Shown here in pieces: positions 24,100 through 36,666 of a DNA stretch of 64,000 bases. Below the pieces are notes generated by a model that saw only the letters and a list, made by a program, of their open reading frames with translations, did no database searches and was not told the DNA's origin. Each line of letters opens with the position of its first letter. Within the stretch, counting starts at the first letter, position 1. Source of the DNA: Aphis gossypii (Eukaryota > Arthropoda > Insecta > Hemiptera > Aphididae); the NCBI RefSeq assembly GCF_020184175.1, contig NC_065531.1:78958604-79022603 (forward strand). The letters run 5' to 3'. The position numbers and the translations under genes are program-made.

Positions 24100-26289
24100 T
24101 GATATTAAAGAGAAAATTTGTTGTTTCATTCTTGTTTCAGCATACTCTATTAAAATCGATATTTGAATGTTTATATTAAAACGTATTAATATTAAATAAT
24201 GTTTGTGTCAGTTAATGTATAATACAATTCAAAATATCCATTCATGGAGTATGTGGTTAGTTTTTTGTTCTGGTATTTGCAAACACTCTGGCATAATATA
24301 CATTTAAATGTGTAAATGATTTTATTTTTGTTCATTATTATTTTTTTAGATTTTGACTGTAACAATTAATGTATTGATTTTACAATGATATGTTTTATAA
24401 TATGTCAGACTAATAAGTAGTTATTTAACTAAATAAATGATTTGATCACCTTTAACATTGGATAGACAATATTACTATAGCAATTTGTATCTAATTAGTA
24501 CTTTTGAGAGGTAAAAATTGAATACCTTTTTTTTGATTTTTTTTTTTTTTTACAAAATTTAAAGTTCAAATTGTTCAACATTTCAAAAATTAGTTAGTTA
24601 TTTTATCGTAAATATTCATATTAAAACTTAAAATATGTTGACACAATTTTTATTGACTTTTAAAAGCACATAATATATTAAACAGACGATAAGCTTAACG
24701 ATTTTAGTTTTGATGAAAATGAAAATGTTTTAGTGGGGAGTAGAAACTAGGTATAACCATTGATTATAGAATAGAATTCTATTCTATAATCAATGCTATA
24801 ACGTATATTTTATTAAGTAAGTATAATTTATGTGTAAAAAGTCACTATGACTTTTCATAATATTTAGATTAATTTGATGCTTTTGATTATATTTTATGCT
24901 ATGAAACTATTCTCACCGTTCTTCGGCAAATCAAAACTAATCGACAGTAATATTAAATGATAAAATTGCATACCTAGTCCCGCGATAACCGTCATTGGAT
25001 ACACACGTGTTCCATGCGCTGCCGAAAATTCATTATCCCATTAATTAATTTGATTAAACTTTTTATATTTATTTTCTATTCCTATACTAATATTTGTGTT
25101 ATGCATTAATGTAGAATCATAGAAATGTATTTTATGAGTTGAAATAAAAATCAGTATTTCACATTTTCAAGTAAGTTAATAAGACGTAGGTGCAACATGA
25201 TTGCGAACGAATGTCGCTTATCAAAGAATTTATTTTTTTTAGTCGAGAAACGAATAATTTCGAACTACTTTATAAGCAACGTAATATAATAACGTGTAAT
25301 AACGCACGATTGAGTGATGTAATAAAATTAAATAAATTGAGTAGGTAACTAATGTAATAACATTTTTTAAAAATTAAGTAAATAAATATAAAATCCAATC
25401 AATATATAAATCAAAATTTAAATTTAACGTTATGGGCAATTTCAACAATCGTTCATCGTAATCCGACGCTCTTATCTATGGCCGTCAAGATAAGTCTAAA
25501 ATAAACCTACCACCTACGCACTTACCGTATTACTAATAGTAATATAAATATACTATGACATTTTCTTAGCAATATATACTAACAAATTAATTGTCGAATT
25601 CGAATTTAGCACATCCTTTCAGTACAGACGTACTCAATGCAATGACGTACACTTCAATGTATTAATTAACACTTACTGCAGCAGAGTAATATAGTTACTA
25701 TAATGTAGCCGAACTGTTATCAGGTAATGGTTACTTTACCACTTTTTCTACCGTTAATTTTTGTTAATTTTTCTCAAGTATTAAAAAATGTTTTACACAC
25801 CGATACTTTCAACGTGAATAGGTTATACTAATACCTAAATCGAAAAACATTTAATTTGAATGAAAACATTGTTTTAAGTAAAAAGTAACACGGCGCTCTA
25901 GATAGGCATTTTAAGTACATCGCTCTCTCTGTAACAATAGGCCGCCTGCCGGTATCCTATATTTCCATTACGTCATTACCTGCACTGATTACACTTAGGT
26001 ACAACTGCGACTTACGATGCTTTTATGACTTTTGCGTATTTTTTGTTCGTCTCATGCTCATTGCAGATGAAAATCAAAAATTAATTTAGTATGACATATA
26101 GAGTCAATTTATTAAATTTAATTCTCCATAGTTTTGCTAACGTTTTATAGTTATATAAATGCATTTTTTTTTTTACATTTAAACATTTTTCTTAAACTTT
26201 AGATCTCAAAGAATATTCTTTGAACTATTCGTTTCATACATATTATCTACAATTGTACAGACATACAACAGTACGATCGTATATCGCGA
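24100..26289. other. Intergenic region between CHERP and desaturase
   Basis: AT-rich with no exon recognised. It holds the 38-bp palindrome at 24758. TTTATT at 26108-26113 (AATAAA on the minus strand) is a possible poly(A) signal 177 bases past the desaturase stop. Confidence 0.45.
24758..24795. repeat. Perfect 38-bp palindrome
   Basis: Arms of 19 bases, CATTGATTATAGAATAGAA and its exact complement, meet with no spacer. The first 14 bases of the arm recur as inverted arms at 51811-51880. Confidence 0.9.
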
Positions 26290-29256
26290 TCAACCCTGTT
26301 TCCTGTTTACGATCGTGGCCTCCATGCGGTCCGACTGAGGGCAGTCCTTGTCGTCCCAGCCCCACGGCAGTGGCACCGGGTCCCCCCCGGAATCGACCAG
26401 GCCGGTGCGGGAGGCCCGTTTACGCACGAGCTCCGTTGATGTGGTCTTCAGGTCGTACGCCCATCCGATTTTAGCGAACAGGTGGATGAACGCGGTGGTG
26501 TAATTGAAATGGTAATTGCCCAGTTCCGCTGTTTTGTAATCCCACGGGAACACGTGGTGGTAGTTGTGCCAGCCCTCGCCCACCGACAAGATGGACGCCA
26601 CAAGGTTCTCCGACGCGTTGATAAACCTGCCAAAAAGGTGCACAAAACAAACGAAAATCATGTTATTTTACGTACCATGTGTGCTTATTGTAATACTGCT
26701 TAAGTAGTAATTTAAAGTATTTTTAAACGATGTTCTTAATAATTTTGTATTCGAATAATTTTTACCTATTTAGTTATAACTAACTATATAGTACATAATA
26801 TTATGTTATAGTTATTAATACCACATATATTTCTATATGCTAAAGACTGTATACACTTAAAAAATACAATATCGGGATTAGATTTGTCTCAAGTAAAATT
26901 ATCATTACCTATTTTAGCTATACGATTAAGTTTAAAGTTTCATTAACACGCAGAAACGAGATATAAATTACATATACATTTGTATATTGAGTATTCAAAT
27001 GTAAAAATAAATAAATTCTATTCATCTAAAAATATTGATATTATTCCCATTAGAATAAAAATGGATAATATAATAAATTGAAGAGGTCCGTTCAAGAACC
27101 AGACAGCTCTATTTTTCAAAACTTTTCAAGAAATCAAAAAAACTATTTTTTAAATATTGTACCCATTAATAAAATTAATTAAGGTATCTCACCTACACTA
27201 GATAGTTCTGGAATTAAAAAAAAAACAAGGCAATTTCAAATACGATGTATATTTCTAAGTACCTACTGGTTGTTGGATTTGTCTCGTTTTTATACAGAAT
27301 TGAATCTCAATAAGTCTGCCACTCATGCTCCGACGATTAAAATAGTTTACTGATTTTTAACATTTAGTATTTACTATTTACGTATAATTTCGTATCGTTT
27401 TACTGTCATTTTTACATCTATGTCATAATATTATATATATTGTTATACTCATTAGTCATTATTTTATAATTTATTTTATACCGATCGATTACAGTACATG
27501 AATTCGCTGTTACAGTTTTACCTATCGTATGGTTTTCCTCCCCACGCGTGTGCGGCGCTGTTGACCAACCAAATTGCGTTGAGTGTGAGCGTGTACCGCA
27601 ACAAAACGGCTACGTACCAAGAATTTCTCCATGTTTCTCCCCAACAGTACACTGGTATAAGTGTGGGTATAATGAAACAAGCCCACGTTATCAGGAACCA
27701 AAAGTATCTGCGAGTTTAAAAAAAAATTTGATGAAATCCACCACTGTAAAATATGTATTTATAATACGAGTACAATATATGATAAATGATAATATTTAAA
27801 TACCAACATGCATATTATTATTATTATTAAAGGCAGCTTTTATTTTTCCAGCACAGAAAGGTTTTTTTATGATCATGTGAACGAATGAAGATATCGTAAT
27901 TTATGAAATTAGGCATAATCAAACATTAAAATCTGTGAAACTGCAGTGAATTTGGTGCGTTAAAAAGTATACACCAATGTTTGTTGTATAATATTCTTAA
28001 CAGTTTTACGTACAATTAAAATACAATTACTATACTAGAAATGTACCCTCATTATAGTTCTGTGCTCAAGCATAAATGTGGTATATATAATGATATAACT
28101 GCACTGTCTGCACTGGAAGTCTTAAACATGTAAAAGTGTCTTGCTTATACTGTTTCCAGTATATTGTGTTTAACATTTCAACAAATATTTGACATATAAA
28201 ACTTATAATATTACTAATCTTATATTATCATGCATATTATCTAACAGTTGTATTATAACATAAAAATAAAATGAAAATAAAAATACGCAAGTGGGGGAAT
28301 TTTACTGTAAAATTCCCATCAGCTCCGTTACGGTTTATTATACGTTTATACTTCTAAGTGTTTTTGCAGACGTTTTCTTCGATAAAATTCGTAAAAAATT
28401 AAAAAATAATTGCTAAATGAATTACTTTTTTTGGAAGGTCACGATTGGATCGGCCAATAAATCGCTGGTGTCAATGGTGCGACCTTTCTCGATGACATCA
28501 GGATGTTTTCGGCACAATAGCCAACCTACGTGCGAAAAGAACAGCCCTCTATTCGAGTTGTGCGGGTCGGCGTTCGTGTCACAGTACTTGTGGTGTAATC
28601 TGTGATCGCGGGCCCATTCATAAACTGAATTCTGTAAAATGTGACGATCAGTTAAGCCCCGGTGGATAGCCGAGTATATTATTAGCCATTTGCTAGGGTA
28701 TGTTGGAATTATAATATACTAAATACCTTATGAATTGTTTTTGTACATAGCAATTTGCAAAGAGAATGTATTATACTAAACTGCGATAACCCGTAAGTTA
28801 TAAATTTCGGAATTATGATCATACAAATACTGTTTATGTACCTATATAAAATATAATCAAAAGAATATACCTGAAATGCTATTGTATTGAGTGTAATAAT
28901 AATTAACCGTAATTGCCATTTCGCTTTGTACGCCCTGTGCGACCAAAGCCGATGCGCTCCAGCGGTTATGCCAATCGCAGAAATTTGATACAGGCCGATC
29001 GCTGAATTAAATAAAAATTAAAATGTAGGTAGTTTATTTATTTTATGTTATGATTATTGACGATAAACTTACCGAAAATAGTCGTAGTGATTTTTGCAGA
29101 AGTAAACGCCAAGTAGACGCCGTACAGTGCACCCAAATGGATCAACGAGCACAGTATAACATTACGCCAAACAATCGGTTGATAGGGTTGTTTTTCAATC
29201 GGTGCAGTTTTGAGTGTGGTGCTGTCGCCAACTTTAATATCTGCTGAGACGTGCAT
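26290..29256 (-). CDS. Acyl-CoA delta-9 desaturase
   Basis: Five coding exons on the minus strand: 29073-29256, 28871-29001, 28426-28631, 27522-27707 and 26290-26626. They join in phase to 347 residues, the usual length for insect acyl-CoA desaturases. The three iron-binding histidine boxes are present and correctly spaced: HRLWSH at 78-83, HRLHH at 115-119 and HNYHH at 256-260. The LVNSAAHTWGGKPYD segment near 225-235, which supplies a further histidine, is also intact. Hydrophobic segments flank the boxes as in ER membrane desaturases. The enzyme inserts a cis double bond at carbon 9 of palmitoyl- or stearoyl-CoA, using cytochrome b5 electrons. Exact substrate cannot be told. An acceptor-like ATTATTACAG upstream of the ATG (about 29,291) points to a noncoding first exon farther up. 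Aphids carry several paralogues, so I give no symbol. Confidence 0.95.
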
Positions 29257-30649
29257 AATAATTCTAATCAGACTTCAGCGCGTAGTTACTGTAATAATAA
29301 TGTAATAGTGAGTGCACTTCAAACATTATAAAATTAGGTTGTACTATAATGTAGGTACCTATGATTTATTTTAGTTCAATAATTTGGCTTGATTATTGAT
29401 TTGCATTGCATTTAAAAAGGACTAATTGGACGTATACGAAATCTATTAATGAACAATGCTTTGTTTAAATTTACTAAATTTATTAATGATAACTTTGTAT
29501 GCAAAAACGGTTCTACCTCAAAAGATCAAATGCAAATTCGAAAATAAAAAAGAGCAAATAGACGATAGACAATACTGCCCAACTGCCCAAATACTGGCAG
29601 TGAATACTGATTAATAATTACTGATGAAAATACAGGCGTGCTACTATCAACCACGTGTTGGCGTCAATACTCGCGTATAACTGAAATAATAATACGCTTT
29701 ACCAGTGCTGGTATTCCTGCATTATCTAAGTACTGGTATAGTTACAAAATTTAGTAATGTTATAATACTCCCAATTAATGCTGGAATTATACAAACAATA
29801 TAGTACCATGTATAGTTGGAAAAACATTTAAAAAAGTGTAGGGCTGTAGAGAGTTTACCATCCCAACTGATACTCACCATTATGGCATTATGATAATTAC
29901 TAATTGCCTTAACTATAAATAACTAAATATATCACAATGTTAGAAAAATGTATAACACTGTTTTATTGATATTTAATTTCCACATAATATCACGAATATA
30001 ATAATTTTATTATATAAACTGATAATTCAAGTTCATTAGGAGTAAAACTAAAACATTCAAAATAAAAATTAAGTATTTTGACTGTCAATAAAGAAAAAAT
30101 CTAAAATCAGAATATGATAAATTCAAAAGTTGGCCAAAAAATATACTCAAATTAATCAAAAATTTGGATATGATCCAGTTTTTTAAATTTTGAAATACAT
30201 AATTTAAGTAAACTTTATATACTTTTACATTAGTTAAATAATTATAAACCTAAAACCAATACATTAATCAAGAAATAGCACACATACATTGAATATCAGA
30301 AGATAAATGTAAATCTAAAATAATATATATAACATAAAATCAAATTATATTCTAACAATCTAACCAATCTAACCTATGTGTTGCAGTTCAATACAAGGAC
30401 AACTAATGCTTTGCCTTTCATAATTATTTTATTTTATTCAGGAAAAATATAAATATTTGTTTATGTTTTGTATAGAATTGTTTTTGGTCAATCCAGTATT
30501 TATTCTGTATTTATACAATTTTGTATTAAGTATAAATTTAATATATTGCATAAATTTAACTCATTTAAACATTTAAAAAAATGTTTATGTAATTATATAC
30601 ATTAGATTTAAATAATATAATCATTAATTAAAACTTTTAGTATATGCAA
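29257..30649. other. Upstream region of the desaturase gene
   Basis: Gene-free and AT-rich. It should hold the noncoding first exon or promoter of the desaturase, but I cannot place either. A minus-strand donor-like CACGG|GTAAGT at about 35,367 is one remote candidate for an upstream exon. Confidence 0.3.
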
Positions 30650-31076
30650 TTATTTAAGAAGATGCCACACCCTCATGTGTTGTCTTCTTCTTACATATAT
30701 ACCACATAATACATTTTTATTCAACGGAATCAATTTTATGCTTTTGGCTATAAAAATAGAGTAAATTTATCCATTATTAAACTTAAAGGTAATAATTATT
30801 ATATAAGTCATCTCATAGGCATTTATTAATTAAGTGAGTTACAAGCATATTAAAGTTAAAATATTTTAAATAGCTATAACTCACTTAAAAATTAAATTAT
30901 CAATAAAAGCCTATGATGTGCCCTAGATAATATTTTTACTTTTAAGTTTGATAATGGGTAAATTTATTCTACTATTAAAGCTAACAACAAATTGATTCCC
31001 CTGAACGAAAAATTGGCAATGTTATATGTAGGTAAGACGAAGATAATACATGCAAGAGTGTCGTCCTTTTAAATAC
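30650..31076. mobile_element. Fold-back element with about 200-bp inverted arms
   Basis: The left arm (from about 30650: AAGATGCCACACCCTCATG, TTGTCTTCTTCTTAC, AAATTTATCCATTATTAAAC, CTCATAGGCATTTATT, AGTGAGTTA) is mirrored by the right arm, read as its complement (GGACGACACTCTTGCATG, ATCTTCGTCTTAC, AAATTTACCCATTATCAAAC, ATCATAGGCTTTTATT, AGTGAGTTATAG). The arms nearly meet at the centre. There is no open frame, so it is a non-autonomous long-TIR or fold-back MITE. A half copy lies at 22938-23113. The target duplication is not clear. Confidence 0.75.
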
Positions 31077-31360
31077 TTGTTTATTGTTCTAATTAATCAC
31101 TTACTCTGTAGTTTTTTTCGTTTTTCGTTTTACTTTTTTTATTTTTTTGTTAACCTTAATACGGTTAATAATTATATGGCAAAATATTATATTGTACATA
31201 CTAAATTTAAATATTATCATTATTGATTAAAAATAATTAAAAAAATTTTGTTGAAATTATTTTCATAAATGATCCGGTTAGTACTTAACATTTTTTAGCA
31301 ATCCTAATATTATAGACTATATAATACTAAGGATATACGCTTTGCCATCGGAAACCACCC

Positions 31361-31470
31361 CTGAAGTTTGAAATTGAAGCATTATTTGTACAAGTTATGC
31401 TGCACACAGGCAGAAAAAAAACACATATCATTGTAAAATAAATACATTTATCACTTCGTTCAAACTTCAG
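31361..31470. repeat. Inverted-repeat element ending in CTGAAGTTTGAA
   Basis: Perfect 12-base inverted ends (31361-31372 and 31459-31470) enclose about 86 bases that include TTATGCTGCACACAGGCAG. The sequence just inside and beyond the right end (CATTGTAAAATAAATACAT to AGAATCTAAAA) recurs at 46867-46925. It looks like a short MITE. Confidence 0.5.
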
Positions 31471-31476
31471 AATCTA

Positions 31477-33316
31477 AAATAAGGTACGCTGCTTAAGTTT
31501 TCAGTTAATATTGATTTTCAATTGAAAGCAATTTAATTGTACATTATTTATTATAATTTTATGGTATTATTTCTTATTTTTTATATACTTTAAGAATTTC
31601 AAAACTTTAAATGTTGACTGTTTGTACAACAAAATATAATTAGTAACAATATTCAATCTCAATGAAAAAAAATTCTCATTAAAATACTAAATATGAACCG
31701 ATAAGGAGTGGATTACAAGTTTAAATATGGTCTGTTCGAATTTAAAATGACCTAATGGTCATATTATGATAGAAATATTTTATGTACGAATGATCGTGAG
31801 CGATCAAATATTTTAAATAATATATTATAAGATTATAATTTATATTGTACAGTTTTATCGTTGTATTAATAATTAAATAATATCAATAATACTGACTGGT
31901 ATCTCCTATAATAATCTTTTAATTATCATATTATCGAATTCATACAACAATTAAAAAAGTTAAAAATGAAACTGAAATGACAATAGAGATGTTAGTTTAT
32001 AGGAGACTAACGTAAAAAAAAAAAAAATAAATATCGAATCAAATTTAAGATACAACCCAATAGGTACTTAAAACATTTCCTACATTATATGGCCATTCAG
32101 CCAGTTTACATTCGAATACATTATCTTCAAAAACGCCATATTTGAACTGGTATAACCCCCTCCCGTAACGAAGGACACGTGCCCAAAAAAATTTAGAGAT
32201 TAGTTGAAGTAGTATTTTTTAAAAATACGCAGATTCATTATAATATAGAGTATAGATTATAGATAAATATTATAGAATTATAATACACTATTATAGAGCT
32301 TCTGTAAACGATATGTACCTAACAAGTTTTTAAAAATCCGGTTTCAAAAAACAAGTTTTGCACATGAATGATTCGAAAAATTTATTTATTTTGCCAATAA
32401 TACAAACGGAAATTGTTTGTTATAATAATATGCATTAGTGCATTACTATATATGTATATAAGTATAATAGGTATACTCGTATGTTAGTTATGATATTAAA
32501 TTGCAAAAATTGAACTATTGAAAAATTTCTGAAAATTTAATAATTTAAAAATATTAAATTAATTCAATATAATTAATAATGATGTATTGATGTATAAAAA
32601 TTATTTAGTATATATTGGTTAGTATATTTTATATAGGTATTTAAATGTACTTGAATATTTTAGAAAAATTTATATTTTTACAGATATTTCTAAATGTAAA
32701 ATACCTATTTATATATCATATTTGGATTGTAGTTTAATATTTATCAATCAAAATATCCTTCTGTTATTTACGAATAAAGATACTAAATTATAATTGATTA
32801 TTCTTGATTTTCAACAACATCCTTAGGTGTTTTTTCTTATAACATTAATATTTTATATTTACTTGTAAAAAACGTTTAAAAGTATCATCTCTTTGTGAAA
32901 AATCCCATTTTCCTATTCTCTTCCTTCCTCGCCTCCAATGTATAGGTATTTTATTTTATTTACTCGTGTTTGAATCAAAATGGTTGATACTAAATTATTT
33001 TATTCTGATTCAAATCCTAAAGAGTATCCAAAATCATTTTAACCTTTTTTAGAGTTAGTTTTTGAAATTGAGAATTAAAATTAACAAAATTAAATTTACT
33101 TATATAACTTAAGCGTTCAAACCTCATGAATTGATTACAGACCAATATGACAATACCAACAGACCAATTAAATATCAGGTGATGAACTTAGATAAATAAA
33201 TCATGTACTCACATCACTACATCAGACCAACAACTAAAGTGTTAAACCTTAGACTATACAAATTATATTTTTTGTTAAAATCTTAACTTTCATTAAATTA
33301 TATTTTTAAATTGCAG
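31477..33316. other. Gene-free AT-rich stretch
   Basis: No exon, RNA gene or clear repeat recognised. Confidence 0.35.
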
Positions 33317-33462
33317 TTATTAAATTTCAAGATGTAAAAGATGGTGAACCTTGGGTCATGGGGAAAAAGCCCCAAAGAGGTCAACGTGTTCAACACAGGA
33401 TATTAACTCTTTTCAAGGATGAGCCAAGCAGGCAAAATGCAAAGTTATTAAGTTGTATATAA
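33317..33462 (+). pseudogene. Exon-like fragment, unidentified
   Basis: After an acceptor-like TTGCAG, 47 codons stay open to a TAA. They include KDGEPWVMGKKPQRGQRV and RILTLFKDEPSRQNAKLL, which look more protein-like than the surrounding AT-rich text. No family is recognised and no upstream partner exon is visible. It could be a last exon of an unseen gene, or a fragment of a decayed transposon. Confidence 0.25.
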
Positions 33463-33521
33463 AATATATTGTATGTGATTTATAAATTAATATCAAAATC
33501 ATTATAAATATTGAGAATGGG

Positions 33522-34566
33522 ACATTTTAGCGTGGCCGGTTAGACGTAAATGTTTCAGATTATATTAAAATATATAGCTATATTAACCAGTCGATACGTA
33601 TTTTATTTTTGTGTTAGCTCGGTTATCTACATTTTTGGCAATATGTTGAGTAATTTTCGTAATTTTTTTCGAAAATCCTGTCTTACAATAAGTTCATCGT
33701 TAGTTGCATTTGAACGTCGCTCGCGTTTTATCGTATTAATTTATTATATCAAAACTAATCGAATCTGCACAAGAACAAGATATCTTAGTGAATATTGGTT
33801 GTATGTATTTATTTCAAATATTATAATTTATGATTAATTCTTTCATCTCACAATAAATTTCAAAAACGAAATTGATGGATTACTTCTTATCATATCAAAA
33901 TATAATAACGTTGGAGATTTTTAATTTTAATTTTAATTTCTGTTAAAACGACAATTGCAATCGATTTATTTGCATCAACATTATTCACATAATAATTAAC
34001 GCCTTGGATGATGCATGTTTACTAAAAGAACTTCAACTCTTGTTTGAATGGTTTCAGGATAACCATGTCAAAAAATTCAATTGAAATTGACGTAGACGGA
34101 GATCCGGTAGATTTTCACCATTAATTTGGTATTTAAATGGGCGAGTCCTATAATATATTACACAGCCACACAGGACAAATAATCATGCAGACTACAAAAG
34201 TCTTTTATAATGTTTTCAAGAAAGATCCAAGCTGGAAGGGAATAGTATTCATTTCAATTGGAATCAAGAAGAAGTCCCCTTAAAAAGCTCAAAAAATATA
34301 ATGATATGGACAAAATATTATTAAAAATAGTTATAATATTATATAAATAGATTTTATCATATTTAACAGATAGTGTAGCTCACAATATTTCTATTTATAT
34401 TAATAATGTTTATTCGTGTAATTTTGTTAGCTAGATTATTAGTTATACATTTTCAATTGTATTTTCTTTAATTTACTGAAATCTTTTTTAAATTACTAGT
34501 AAATAATTTTTAAAAAAATCATTTGAGTTAAAACTGATTTACATCAAAACGGCCACGCCAAAATGT
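33522..34566. mobile_element. 1.0-kb element with about 31-bp terminal inverted repeats
   Basis: The left end ACATTTTAGCGTGGCCGGTT and the reverse complement of the right end, ACATTTTGGCGTGGCCGTTT, continue matching through GACGTAAAT / GATGTAAAT, with only a few differences. Between them are broken frames: one at about 33,700-33,840 has ERRSRF..RYLSEYWLYVF text and one at about 34,010-34,080 has DDACLLKELQLLFEWF. Neither is complete. No clear target duplication is seen. The superfamily is not assigned. A decayed DNA transposon is likely. Confidence 0.55.
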
Positions 34567-35638
34567 TCTGAATCTTTAAATGGAGTCTATTATCTTTTTT
34601 TTCTATTTGTTACAATGTAGAAAAATGTTGACCACCCTTGTATTAAGTCATAATAGTGGATAGAGCCTCCAAAGGTAATTTTTTTCCAATAAAATAATTA
34701 TATTATTAGTATATTACATTAGTAATGTAATTATGTAAAAGCTCAATCTAATTAGTATATGTAATAAATTAATAAAATACTCACTTAAAATCTCACTTAA
34801 TCACGACACTAATAATGCGATACCACTATATTTTAATATATTATATATATATAAATATAGTTGTTTACCACTGAGTTCAGAGTGCTGAGTTAGATTGTTG
34901 ATCTAAAAGTAAAATAAATTAAATCAGTCAATATTTAAAAAAAAATTAATCTGAATAAAATTCTGTTAAAAATTCAATTTTTTAAATTTTTTAATGAATG
35001 AAGGAAATAATAGAAAATTTTTTAAGTAATTTAAATTACTTATTCGAAATAACAACAAAACCCAAAAATACTAAAATTTTTTTTTAAAACTACTATCCTG
35101 TTAACATAATAATATACTTTCATAACAACTCGTATTTCAAATATTTAACATTGATATTTTTGAACTAATATTGTACAAAAACCACAAGAAACAAAAAATG
35201 CAGATATCTCTAAAGTACAAATCACATTTACCGGCAATAAAAATTTCTATAAAAAAAATTCCGGACATTTAAAAATTTTTACTAAACAAATCCTTAGTTG
35301 TAAAATGATTAAGTGCATACATCATCGTTTAGCTCAACACATTCAAAATTAATAAAAAATACTTACCCGTGTTGTCCATTACATGCGAAACATCCAATAC
35401 TGACCACATTGTTCTCCCTGTTTAAGTATATATATTTTGCTCAAGGCAAGTTATATATTTTGTTTTGAGATTCACAGATACCGGTTTGATATATTTTATT
35501 CTTTGAGTGGCGTAAATTAATTTTTTTTAATCTGAAATAAATTATTAAATTATGCTCGTATATAGAAATTATTAACTATGTATTCTTGTGAATAAATAAT
35601 ATCTAAACGTTTTTTAAAATGTACAGAGTGATACTAAG
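34567..35638. other. Gene-free stretch before the retrotransposon
   Basis: AT-rich with long A and T runs, and no gene recognised. A minus-strand donor-like site (CACGG|GTAAGTATT) is at about 35,360-35,370, preceded on that strand by about 40 bases of more balanced composition. Confidence 0.3.
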
Positions 35639-35643
35639 CTAAT
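35639..35643. repeat. Target-site duplication of the BEL/Pao element, left
   Basis: CTAAT directly before the 5' LTR, repeated exactly after the 3' LTR at 43359-43363. Five bases is normal for LTR retrotransposons of this group. Confidence 0.93.
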
Positions 35644-36462
35644 TGTTCGAACGCGGAACGACGAATATTATCTACCTATATCTATTAACTATTCGGTTCG
35701 GACACCACGGTGTAGCGGGATGGAGGCGCCCAGCAAGTTCCCCCCTCCAGTGTCCGGCGACAATTCGTCTGCCGCTAGCCAGACCGTTGACCGACGGGTG
35801 ACACCTTTGCTGTCTTTTCCAAACGGTTGGGCTTGACATACGTCTCTGTCCGCCCACCGTTATTTGGTGTGCTTTTTTTATTTGTGCCGTTACACTACGT
35901 CGTGTGATCAACTCTTATATTACAAAGTGTGGTCAGTACACGGATACGTCACCACAATTAGTGGACTTGTTGGCAAGTTGGCCATTATTCTGTACTCTGG
36001 TGTCAACGTGTGCGAAGTCGATTACTGTATTTTGCATCATCGGGCCGCCGGTCAACTGTTAAGGACCACGTATATCACCCGACGAGTTATATAAAACCAG
36101 GTCGTACCTCTATTATTATTTGATTGTACCTACCTACCTTATGATTTTGTATTTTTTTTATATTCTATTACTATATATTATATGTTAGGTGTTATTATTA
36201 TTTATATATTAATTATTGTCAATTGACCCCGGGGCGCCCTATATTAGGTCCATTATATTTATTAATATTTAATTTATTTGGGCTCATTGTTTATATATAT
36301 TTTCTAACCTGTCATATTATACAAAGACGTTGTTACTAAAAAAAAAAATATTATTGTTATTATTGTATACTTGGGGTAACCCACTCCGCTCCTGTCTACG
36401 ATAGCACATGCGAGTCGTTGCCGACAACCGCCGATCGTCGTAGGATCGGTAACGGCGCATCA
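35644..36462 (+). repeat. 5' LTR of BEL/Pao element (819 bp)
   Basis: Starts TGTTCGAACG and ends GGCGCATCA, giving the TG...CA ends typical of LTRs. It has the same length as the 3' LTR at 42540-43358, and I saw no difference between them by eye. A TATA box (TATATAAAA) lies at 36088-36096. The short frames it contains are not genes. Confidence 0.95.
36088..36096 (+). promoter_or_regulatory. TATA box in 5' LTR
   Basis: TATATAAAA in otherwise mixed sequence about 375 bases before the LTR end; the identical site is in the 3' LTR at 42984-42992. It probably sets the U3/R border just downstream. Confidence 0.55.
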
Positions 36463-36466
36463 TTTT

Positions 36467-36484
36467 TGGTAGCAGAGCGTGGTT
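36467..36484 (+). promoter_or_regulatory. Putative primer-binding site
   Basis: Four bases after the 5' LTR (TTTT) comes TGGTAGCAGAGCGTGG. Its TGG would pair with the CCA end of a host tRNA. Which tRNA acts as primer was not determined. Confidence 0.55.
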
Positions 36485-36666
36485 TCCGACCTTTGGGGGA
36501 TTCGGAGTGTGTGTGTTGTGACACTAGTGTTTTGTGTAGTGTGAGTGGGTTTTAGCATACATTGTTAGGTTTAGGTACGAGTGATCGGGTAGTTACGCCG
36601 ACCGCTGCCATAAAGTATAAATAGTGTGAGCGTGTGCGATAAGTTTTGGTGGTTTTACCCGTCATT

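Noticed and set aside
35672..35911. A 79-codon minus-strand frame in the 5' LTR, repeated exactly in the 3' LTR
   Set aside because: It is duplicated only because the LTRs are the same. It has no family resemblance and lies against the transcript direction.
36646..36666. An earlier TTG start for the BEL/Pao frame
   Set aside because: TTG is not a normal start in animals. The first in-frame ATG is at 36667.
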